Part shown: positions 54,641 to 64,000 of the stretch, piece by piece | Position numbering within the stretch: the first letter of the stretch is position 1 | How the letters are laid out: each line of letters starts with the position of its first letter | From: Aptenodytes patagonicus | Lineage: Eukaryota; Chordata; Aves; Sphenisciformes; Spheniscidae | Assembly: GCF_965638725.1 (NCBI RefSeq) | Contig: NC_134950.1 | Coordinates: forward strand, 25,820,932 to 25,884,931 | Direction of reading: 5' to 3' | Length of the DNA stretch: 64,000 nt | Notes under the pieces: generated by a model | Told to the model about the DNA's origin: nothing | The model's input: only the letters and a program-made list of their open reading frames with translations | Databases searched by the model: none | Translations under genes and position numbers: made by a program

Positions 54641-55440
54641 ACGGACAACAGGGAAAACACACCGCAGGGCGGTGGCGGGGGCTCCTCCGGGGTCCCACCG
54701 CCACCCCCGCGGCCGGATCCGGCCGCAGCGGCGCGGCTCGCTCTGGCCGCCAGGTGGCGCCGTCGCCCCGGGCACGGCCCGGCTGTGCCGCCCCCCGCCA
54801 GCCCCGGGAGCGGGGAAGGAGGGATGCGGGCCGGGGAGCGGGGAAGGAGGGATGCGGGCCCGGGGAGCGGGGAAGGAGGGATGCGGGCCCCGGGAGCGGG
54901 GAAGGAGGGATGCGGGCCCCGGGAGCGGGGAAGGAGGGATGCGGGCCCGGGAGCGGGGAAGGAGGGATGCGGGCCCCGGCAGCGGGGAAGGAGGGATGCA
55001 GCCCCGGCAGCGGGGAAGGAGGGATGCGGGCCGGGGAGCGGGGAAGGAGGGATGCGGGCCCCGGGAGCGGGGAAGGAGGGATGCGGCCCCGGGAGTGGGG
55101 AAGGAGGGATGCGGGCCCGGGGAGCGGGGAAGGAGGGATGCGGGCCGGGGAGCGGGGAAGGAGGGATGCGGGCCGAGGAGCGGGGAAGGAGGGATGCGGC
55201 CCCGGGAGTGGGGAAGGAGGGATGCGGGCCGGGGAGCGGGGAAGGAGGGATGCGGGCCGGGGAGCGGGGAAGGAGTGATGCGGTCCCGGGAGCGGGGAAG
55301 GAGGGATGCGGCCCCGGAAGGCCGGCGGCGGGGGAAGGGGCCGCCCCTGCCCTCCGCGAAGCACACCGGGCTCTCCAGGTCGTCTGTAAGGGGGAGGTGC
55401 GAGGAGGTCAGGAAAGACGAGAGGAGAGCCGTTACACCGT
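54640..55440. promoter_or_regulatory. Isolated CpG-rich island in the gene desert
   Basis: About 0.8 kb of very high GC and CpG content, more than 22 kb from the UQCRB stop codon. The core is a tandem repeat (54801-55319); unique GC-rich flanks of about 150 bp lie on each side. It could be an orphan CpG island or promoter of an unknown non-coding RNA, or just a GC-rich minisatellite. No transcript is evident from sequence. Confidence 0.5.
54801..55319 (+). repeat. GC-rich minisatellite, ~18 units of 28-29 bp
   Basis: About 18 head-to-tail units, each beginning GGGAAGGAGGGATGCGG, followed by a short variable segment of C and G (GCCGGGGAGCG, GCCCCGGGAGCG and similar). Units differ by one-base changes in that C/G segment, which gives lengths of 28 or 29 bp. 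A few units carry AGTG in place of AGCG, or CAGCG for GAGCG. No unit has a stop codon in most frames, so the array makes long open frames (up to 326 codons) on both strands in several frames. These are not genes. Confidence 0.95.
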
Positions 55441-58400
55441 GCCCCCCGCTCCCCAACCTGTGCACCCCTCGGTGCAAGGGGCGGTCTTGGCCTTAAGGGA
55501 AAAAAGTCTGCTTGGAGCCTATGGGCCAGTTGCTACATAGCGCGTTCAGTGTTACCCCACTGATGTCTGGGACACTCTGGTGATTTACATCAGGTGCGAG
55601 TATGATCCTTATTTTCAATGGAACATATCCCCCAGGAGGGTTTATTCACAGGCTGCCCGGGTTTTTCACTTGGGTTCTGTTAGTTCGTTTCGAGTGATGC
55701 ATGGAAAGGCTCAGTGATTTTCCCAAGGACTCTCTGAGGTAGCAATTTCTCTTGGAATAGAAGAAAAAGCCTTCTTGCTGCCTCATACTAGCCTCCAAAA
55801 TACATCACGTAGTTCAACCACTGTGGTTTGGTCCTACTATGAACTGGTCTTCTACAGACAAGCATGTTTCTTGGCTCTTCCCTCTGATCATTTCATTCTG
55901 TGCTGGTGGCTCTGAGCTCCTATCTCTGCCCAAGACACTTGCAGCAGCTTCACAATATCATTTAGCAATGGCTCACTTTAGTTCAGAGTCATTTAGTATT
56001 GAAGCAAGCATGCAATTCAGAAGTCCGTCACAGTCTAGACATCTTCCCCCAAATTCAGAGACCACATCCCCATCCCAGCTCTCAGCGGTCACCCAGTCCA
56101 GCCAGCATTTCGTCGCCCACCAGTTGTTTTCTCCACAGCTCACTGCTACGGGCACTACCGGGTCTCCCTGTGATATGCTCCATTCCCTTCCCAGGTACCT
56201 GGGCAAAGGGCAGCCCATGACATTTTCCAGTCACGCTTTGCTGATATTTATTTTGGCCCTCCTACAGCTGTTTCCAAATAACTTTTGTGGGAGAAACAAG
56301 ATTTAGGGCAACCTGTTGAAGGAACTGGGAGACTGAAGGTGGAAACTCCCCAGGCTGACAGCTGCTCTTTTTGCAGCTTCGGTGCTCTGTCCTGCCTTGC
56401 TTTGAGCCCTGGCAAAAGCGTGCAGCACTGTGTCCCTTGGAAGAGGCAAGGGCCATCCGCAGTTCTCAAAACTGGGGCTTAGGAGTTTATCCAGAATCCA
56501 ACTTGGGCTCTGGAAAACCTGTGACTTCGGAGACAAGCGGGGTTTGGATGGGCTGAAAATGCAGCAAGAGCAGCAGATTTTCTTCAGATGTGTGGATGCT
56601 GTTGTAGGCTTCATGAGGCATTGGTAAATGAAAAATGAAGTTATTTTAATAAACAAACATTCACATGTAACCATTGGAAGGTGAAGTCAGAAGTTTGGCA
56701 TTGGTTTGCATTTTAACAGACACGGAAATAGCAACAAACTGAGGAAACATGCTTGTTTGTAAGGCTGCCTGAGCAAAGCCATACGAGTCAGACTGAGAGC
56801 CATCAAACTTACTTATGCTGAATAATATCCTGTTACTCCCTGAATGAATAAGGCAGTCCTCGATGGAGCTATCAAGGAACATGATTCCAGTAAGTTATAT
56901 ACAATTCTGGACTTGTTTTCTAAACATATGCATTAATTTTTTTGGTAAGAAGCCCATTACATTATTTTTGGCCAATGCTCTCCTTTTCTATAGCTCTGAT
57001 AAAACTCAGTCTGTGAAGTATTTCTTCAGCTACCTCAAAGCAAGTGTTGACATCACCAAGAAGGAAGCAGTGCTAGAGCAAACGAAGTGTATGTAAGGGA
57101 AAGCCCAGGCTGTGATTACATGTGATGAAATGGAAGATGCCCAGCCAAACAGTAAAGTGTTTCTACTGACTTACCCTGGAACGTACTCCTTTTGCTGAAG
57201 AACTACTGTGGGATTTCAGGCACAAATGAGTCTTGATGAATTTTGAGGCAAAATTTGATGTCGATTAATTATTTGGTAAGTTCTGAAAATTGTATACACG
57301 CTGGGGAAGTCTCCCTATAACATGCATTTCTCTGGTTTCCATTCTTTGTCGTGCTGCTGTTGGGGATATTGAACACCTCCTGCTGTGGGATCCCTGCCCC
57401 GGGAAGGGGACGGCATGGGCCGAGCGCAGGCAGGGCTGAGATTTATAGAGAAGTAAAGACAACTTCTGATATTAAGCAAAGAAAGCTGAGCTGGATAAAG
57501 AGTTTGCTCGAGTAAAATGAAACTTTTCTCCCCCCCCCCCCTTTCTTTCTTAAGTTTAACAAAAAAGAAAAATGGAAAATCCCCATTTATTGCATCCAGC
57601 TGTTAAAATTTTATGATACCGAGATCCCCGGTTGTCATGACCACTTCGTGTAGTTTAATATGCAGTCGTATTCTTTTCAGTTTCATTTTCTTCCCCAACT
57701 TTAGTTAATAAAACACCTTTCAGACAGCCAGTTCTTAGCAGTTATAGAGTGCCTGGTCTTCTTTTATAAAGAAGAGAAATGTGTGCAGCTTTAAGAACTA
57801 ATTCGTATACACACACATGGGCCATTACCTGTGGGATACCTTGGCACATGAGGAAGTTAAACTGCAACCATAATTCCCATTAATGTCAGTGAGAGCAGCA
57901 TTTGCGCATTTCCCTGTGCGAAAGAGACGCGGGCTGAACGGAAGCAGCTCTTTTCCGATCACCATAGACCAGCCCTGCCATAAAAAGGTTGACCCTCTGC
58001 CCCAGCCAAGACTCCCCTTGCCTGCAGATGACTTTGGGCTCAGGCCCAGAATGAATAAATCTCTCCGGACTTTGGAAATTCAGAGGCAAACCAGCACCTC
58101 CCGAAGTATTGCACATTTATTCTCTGCTTCATCTGCAGCAAGCATGGGGGTTGTTATCTACACTGTTTGCACAGTTCCAGCTTAGCTTTCCTAAAGTATT
58201 TTTTCGCTGCTTGATTGGCATAGATAAAACATGCAGGATAAAAGCAATGTCCACATTTTCTGCTTTTAAATGCACTAATGTTTTTAGTCTGCTGTTGCTC
58301 CCAGTTCCCTCCTGCCTTGCTGGCATTTGCCCACGCCAGCAGCCGTGCACGTGTGGTGGTAGGAGGGGCAGGAGCATGATTCCCTGTGCCAGGGCAGTGT

Positions 58401-61400
58401 TGGCATCAGTGGGGAGGAGTGACGCTCCGACATCCACTTCTACTTTAGAGCTCTTTGTTCACTACGGCTCGCTGGCGTTGCTCTGGCTTGCTACCACTGC
58501 TCCTGCATGTAGAAAAAAACCTCACCCTAGATTAAGAAAGAATAAGTGTACACATCAGTAGGTCAAGGATCGGACCAGCTGATTTAATTAATCCCAGAAC
58601 AAGCATTTCAAATAAGGGAATCCAGAATTATGATTAAGCTGCAAAGGAATCGAAATACGCTATGGGCGAGAGGTTTTTGCTGCGCTCTGGCTGGTGAATG
58701 CTTCTTTTTCAGCCTCGGCATTCTTTTGTATTAGTCTTTTGCCTTTGTGGTGTTGAAAATCGTTTGGGGAATCTATTTAATGGTGCAGTTTTATATAAAA
58801 GGTAACCACATTGCTGCACTAAATGTAAAGCAGTCAGAGGAACTGAAAATAAACTGGTTTGGTTTCCTAAGAGGTAGCACTGATAAACATTTTGGTCAGC
58901 CAATGCATTTTGTGGACAATGTTTAAGGAAACATTAGCTGCTAACATGCTTAGCTTGAGGAAGCTTTATCCTCCCTGTGCCAGTATTTATAGTCATAGTT
59001 TAATAGGAAGCCTCTAACGATAACATCTTACTGCTTGTTTAATCATCTTTTACTCAGCAAAATAACTGAGTTAATTTGGGACCGAGAAAGGATGTGGACA
59101 CCACAGCTGGCTCAGGTCGGGGCATCGCTGGTGTGTGTGCCAGGGAAGCTCTGAGTGGCAGCCGGCTTGGCATGGGGCTGCGTGCCGTAGCGCTGCCCCC
59201 TTGGAGAAATACTTTAACCGTTTCCCTGGGGAAAGTCAGCAGCTTCCCCTTGCTGTGCCGGTCTCTCACGCTGTACCAGGGATAGGAAAAATGGCTTTTT
59301 AAAATTACAGAGATTTTAAAACACAAAAATGGAAATGCAAAGGGAAAGGAACACTTGCAGCACGTGGGGATGTTTTCTGAGATGGAGTTGAATTCACACT
59401 GAGGGTGCCCCTCTATTTAGTAGGGAAGATCCAGCCAACAGCTAACCTTTTGATATAAAACCGCTGCCAGCCCGCCTTTTCCTCTCCTTCTTGATTCCTC
59501 CTCTTCCCATCTATGCATTTCACTCCCTACTCAGTAAACCCAACAAAAAACAGAATAGGGGGGAAAAAAGTGGAATTAACATGACAGCTGTCACTATCAC
59601 ACAGTTCAGTCTGTGCCTCCCCTTCCCCTGCCGTCTTCAGGCATAACCTCCGCAGATCAGGGAATGTCCCCAGCCTGGGGACTGCTGCAGCAGAGCTCCT
59701 TCTGACACCAAAGCATTGACAAGGGTCAAGGTGAATTTTGCACTTCCCAGGAGCTGGTTTCCTTTGCCAGGGGCTGCTCGGTTGGCATCCCCTGGTTTGG
59801 GTCTGTACGCAGCGAGACTTCTACGCTGCTCCTAAAGGGGTTTCTTTAGGGGAAACGGCTGCAGGTCCTTGCCCAGGAAGGCAGTAAACAACACCCAGTG
59901 GGCTCAGCAGAGCTGGCACTGGTGGACTGCTTTGAACTGAATAAACATAAGGAAAAATTAAATTTTCCCTACCAAGAAAAATTAAATAGCAGTGACATGG
60001 TGGGAAGCAGCCCCTGTCCTGAAGAGTTTGCAGCTGAAACAAGGAATGAGGCAGAAACAGCAGCAAGGAGAGATGGAGTGAAACTCCTGAGGTAGTGTGA
60101 GTACGGATGAGATTGGTACCCACATCTTAGGGGTCTCAGGTAAGCTGCTCATCAGCATCCCGACACTGGTAACAGGACAGTAACTGAGATGCCTTAAAGT
60201 CATTTCAGGGCCCGTGAGAAAACCCGTCTGCTGTGCTCAAAATGTCCATGCAGTGCTGAAGTGACAAGAGGGAAGCAAGGGAAATGAGAGAGAAAAGAAT
60301 TGTAAAATAAAAGGATGCAAATAAACTCCTTCGTGCTGTTAGGCCAAACTGTGATGATGCAGCACTTTGTACAGACTCCTTCAGTTTTTTTAAAAAGGAA
60401 TTTGCTGTATGCCCCTGTCCCTCTCCAGGCAGAACTTGTGGTTGTGATCATCCGTGACAGTGAGCATCGTTTCATGGCACCAGCATGAGTGAAGCCAAAG
60501 CTGGAAGCCTGAGCTGAGGTACTCGCTCCCAAAAAAACCCAAAACCTACAGTTAAATATAGCTTATCAAAACTGTAAGTATCCTTATGAAGAATGTAAAA
60601 GTGCAAGAAATGTCTGCAAATTATTCCACATTTTTTCTAAGATCAGAAGTTAGTATGCATATATGAGCTCCTGCACTCATTGCAGTGAAGCAAAGAGCAG
60701 CCCTAGACATATGGCCACTAAGTTTTAAAGACAGAAATAGTATAATTCAGCCCACAAATGGAGGGCTGGATCCTGCTAGGGCTGAGGTCCTTTTGTGTTC
60801 TACAAAATTAGGAATTGTGGATACTCTGCACTGAAGAAGAAATGTCAAGTATCCGCTGGGGCTGGGTTCGCAGCCTAGTGGAAAGTCAGACTAAAAAGAA
60901 AACAATAAATTAAAGTGCCACCAAACTCTTCAGAAGAGAGAAAACTGCATCGAAGCAACAGCCTTTCGCTTTTAGCCCCCCAAGAGCTGAAATGAGCAGG
61001 CGCCGAGGCAGTAAGTAGTTCCCATCCTGCCACCGGCAGCAGGATATACATCATTTAGAAACGACAGAAATTGTCTGAGTTAGCAGTGTAGCTGAACAAA
61101 TTAGAAATTATAGTAAAACTGGGGGTTCAGTTTATATAGCTGGAGCTCTGAGACAGAAATACAGATTATGATAGGTTAATGGGGACTGTGACATTCCCTA
61201 TACATGTAAATAAACACTGAATTTGAGAACCTCTGTTTTCCCCAAGCACTAGTAAATAAAAGTATAACAGAGACCTCATGTAAAGTAACCATATGCTTAT
61301 AATTATGCAAACATTGTAGATCCCCTGTGTGAAATTTCACATCTTTATTGCTTCTATTTTAATGTTTACAAAGTTAGCAGTAATTTTTCAAAACTAAATC

Positions 61401-64000
61401 TATCCTAAACAGGAAAGACGATTTCCTACCTCATTTTAATTTTCTATGCCAGAGCAAATGAAAGCAGAACCGCTCTTGCAAACCTCTTCCCTTTTTCATG
61501 CTCTATACGCCGCAGTTTGTTTCCCCGACGTCAGGATGTGTTTTGACACACCAAGAATGCAGGAGTGGCTTCACTCTTCATGCCCATATATTAAGCTTTT
61601 AACTGTGAGTGAGAGACAATATGGTTCTAATCTAAGACAGTGACAAAAATGCAGAGAGCTTGCAGAGAAGCAACGTTGCCACTGGTTCGTGGCAAAATAA
61701 AACGCTGTAAAAAGCAACAGTGGCGCATAGGGTTAGCCCTGCTACTTCTCCCGACTTTTCTTGTGAAAAGACTAACTGCCAAAAGCAGGAGCAAAAGGAA
61801 GAGAAATGGGAAAGTCCGTCCCCGTGCTGTGGGGCTGCACAAGCCTCCGCTGAGCCAGAGCACGGGGCACTCGCCTGGAAGAGTCCCGCGGGCCGTGGGG
61901 CGCTGGGAGAGGCACAGATCCCTCGCAGGATGCTTGGAAAGCGAAACAGAACTTTCCTTGGAGGACCACAATGTGGGAACTGGTTCAGACTCTCCTAAAG
62001 CAACCCTATTTATTTGGGTACGCTCCTTCACCTCCTGTTCACATGCCATAGGTTTGACAGTTAAAATTCTTGGTCCACTTAGACTTTCGAGGTTTATGTT
62101 AACAGTTTGGAGAGTGAGCAGGTTGAAACAAATATACTGAGAAAAAATTGATGGTTTGCTGTATTAAGCAAAAAAATTATATTTGGCTAATGTGATGGTC
62201 CAGGATGCAGGCGGCAGAGAAGGGAACTTGGTGGTCCCTCCCCGAGGATGCTCTCAGCCAAGAGCAGGGCAGCCCGGCTGGGAGGGAGGCAGGGAGAGGA
62301 GCTGGCACGTTACGCATGAGGGAAGGTCCATCTGGGGAAGGGGAAGCAACTTCTGGGTCAAAATCTACCTTCTGAAAACAAATATTCCTGCTAGTATGGA
62401 GCACTGAAAAACAGTATTTTCAGGAGCACTGCAGCAAGGAGGCAGGGGTGCTAAAAAAGTTGAAGCTAAAAGCAATGGGAGTTTAATGCCTCAGATTCAG
62501 GGCCTTTGAAAGACAAGTCCCATATTCAAAGCTGAGGCTTGTGGAAGCTGGTGTTTTCCTGAAAAACAGCATGTATGGACTACTCGGGCATTTCAGAAAA
62601 CATTGAGCTAACTGCTCTGCCAGTCGGAATCCCTACCCCCTGATTATGTGGTGTGACCACAGCCTTTTCGGAGCTTTTTGTGGTAAAGGGGGAAGTAGCC
62701 CATACTTTGAGTGGGTACATTTTCTAGTCATCCTAATAGGGAATGATTTTGGTTCACAGAAATAAAAACCTTACAATGGATCATTCATGTTAAAATAAGC
62801 CACAACCTAGCTGTAAAAAAATAAAAGAGATTAAGAGTGACTGTCTACAAACTGATCAGCTCTGTACTAATGCTGCTTATGCACCACAGTAAATCTTCCA
62901 AAAGGCCACAAACCAGAGGCCAAACGAGGGTTGCTTAGGCCTTGGCTTGACCACTTGTGCAGGGATGAATTTTAGCCTCTGACACTAGTCCTCAACATTG
63001 CTGCCAATTTTATGGTTATAACAAGAGAAATTTCCATTAAACTTCCAGGGGAAAAAAATTACATTTGATTTTCGCTGTCTCCTGGCTTTCAAATTTTGCC
63101 TCTGGTGATTTCGCTCCCCACCCCCCCCAGAATAACAAATTCACAGAAAGAAAGAGATTTGAAAGATGTGAAATCTGTGTGTTCTAGTGCAAGGAAACTC
63201 ATGAAACTGTTTTTAAAACTGCAGTTTAGAAAGCTTCCCCAAATTGCTTTAGTTTGGAGAAACGTATTTGAAATAAAAAAATTGTTACAAAATATTTATA
63301 ATGCAATTATAAACTGAAACCTGGCCAACTATTATTGTCGAGAAAACCGGAAAAGAAATAATTTAAAAAAATGCTATTCTTCTTTTCTGGTGGCTGCTAT
63401 TATTTTACTCTTCTTATTGTTGTTGCTGCCGTTATTATGCCCTTTGCCGAGGTCCGAAGCCGGGATCCCGAGTGTTTCACAGGCGCTGATTCATTCACGG
63501 GCTGCCCCACAAGGTGCCCACTCCTGCCTGCGGTTCCCAGGTCTGGTCCCATGTGGTTTTCTCAATGCCAATCAAAACCAAAACTTCTTAAGGTGGTTTG
63601 ATATATTCAAGTCCCTTGCAGTGATCTGACTGCGTAGCTGCATAAGGCACCACGATCGCTACATCTTCTCGGTTCCCTACGCTCTGTCATTCCCTTAAGT
63701 GACTGTCCTGGCAATTAGCTGTATTGAACAATGGCATTGTCTTCCGAAATGACAAGGGGACACCCTGAGCAACAGGGCCTAACGCTGCGAGTAACAGGCA
63801 GGAGAGCAGCACTGCCTACTTTATGGCTGTTACTACTATCTGTGTACACTATCATCTGGTGAGCATCGCTGTCTTGGGGTGATAACAACAGGGTGTGAGC
63901 TTCCCCCAGCCTCCGTGCTGCCTGAAAGGTCCCCGGAGCCAGGGGAATGGCCCCCGTTGGCTGCAGAGGGCTTCAAGTCAGGCCCCCGATAAAGAAGCGA
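55441..64000. other. Intergenic, no gene recognised (toward GDF6 by synteny)
   Basis: 8.6 kb with no coding exon I recognise. AT-rich unique stretches (56.6-57.3, 57.5-57.9, 60.5-61.6, 62.7-63.4 kb) alternate with GC-richer ones (59.1-60.1, 61.8-62.4 kb). A C12 run lies at 57530-57541. Tightly packed forkhead and POU-like motifs occur at 61.2-61.3 kb. GDF6 is the next gene expected by synteny, but no TGF-beta family exon was seen here. Confidence 0.65.
57530..57541. repeat. Poly(C) run followed by (CTTT)n
   Basis: Twelve consecutive C, then a short TTTCTTTCTT tract. Low-complexity DNA in the intergenic region. Confidence 0.85.

Noticed and set aside
54560-55540. Open frames of 213-326 codons on both strands, rich in Gly/Arg/Glu or Pro/Ser/Leu
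   Set aside because: They are produced by a 28/29-bp stop-free tandem repeat, appear in several frames at once, and show no homology. The repeat explains them fully.
55557-55610. A second MITE-like palindrome (CTGATGT ... TTTACATCAG)
   Set aside because: Only about 7 bp of the arms pair, so it is too weak to call without a consensus search.
61640-62140. 166-codon frame with a hydrophobic, basic N terminus
   Set aside because: It looks like a signal or transmembrane start, but it overlaps other frames, has no recognisable domain, and no splice or promoter context.
32540-64000. GDF6 coding exons
   Set aside because: Expected next by synteny, but no TGF-beta cysteine-knot pattern or signal-peptide exon was recognised, so GDF6 probably begins beyond the right edge.

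Overview
This is nuclear DNA from a vertebrate, almost certainly a bird. Three genes with canonical GT-AG introns can be read exon by exon, and the recognisable transposons are CR1-type LINEs, which dominate bird and other reptile genomes. The genes are PTDSS1 (minus strand, first two coding exons only), MTERF3 (plus strand, complete coding region of 7 exons, 416 residues) and UQCRB (plus strand, complete, 4 exons, 111 residues). This matches, in inverted orientation, the human 8q22.1 order GDF6-UQCRB-MTERF3-PTDSS1. GDF6 is therefore expected to the right of the window; no GDF6 exon was recognised inside it.

Layout. 1-6407 is the 5' part of PTDSS1 (phosphatidylserine synthase 1), with coding exons at 779-870 and 6229-6407. 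5900-7150 is a GC-rich CpG island that works as a head-to-head promoter for PTDSS1 and MTERF3. 7311-24491 is the MTERF3 coding region; its sixth intron carries a 5'-truncated antisense CR1 LINE (about 19768-21213) with a 429-codon open frame but a damaged reverse-transcriptase active site. 24.5-27.4 kb is a short spacer. 27.42-28.16 kb is the UQCRB CpG-island promoter, with a perfect NRF-1 palindrome, an inverted CCAAT box, a GC box and a YY1 motif spanning the start codon. 27778-32386 is the UQCRB coding region.

From about 32.5 kb to the right edge I find no protein-coding gene. This desert holds an old, decayed antisense CR1 (about 46.14-47.14 kb), a small palindromic MITE-like fossil (51834-51882), an isolated CpG-rich patch built around an 18-unit, 28/29-bp G-rich minisatellite (54801-55319), and long unique AT-rich stretches. 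By synteny it is the upstream flank of GDF6, so distal enhancers are plausible there but not proven.

How the genes work together. MTERF3 represses mitochondrial transcription and supports mitoribosome assembly. UQCRB is a subunit of respiratory complex III. PTDSS1 makes phosphatidylserine at ER/mitochondria contacts, the precursor of mitochondrial phosphatidylethanolamine. All three start codons lie in an AGATGGC context; only the UQCRB one is a full YY1 consensus. I did not find a convincing new biological system. The best leads are the promoter architecture, a four-codon uORF just before MTERF3, a tandem splice acceptor in UQCRB, and the G-rich minisatellite island.
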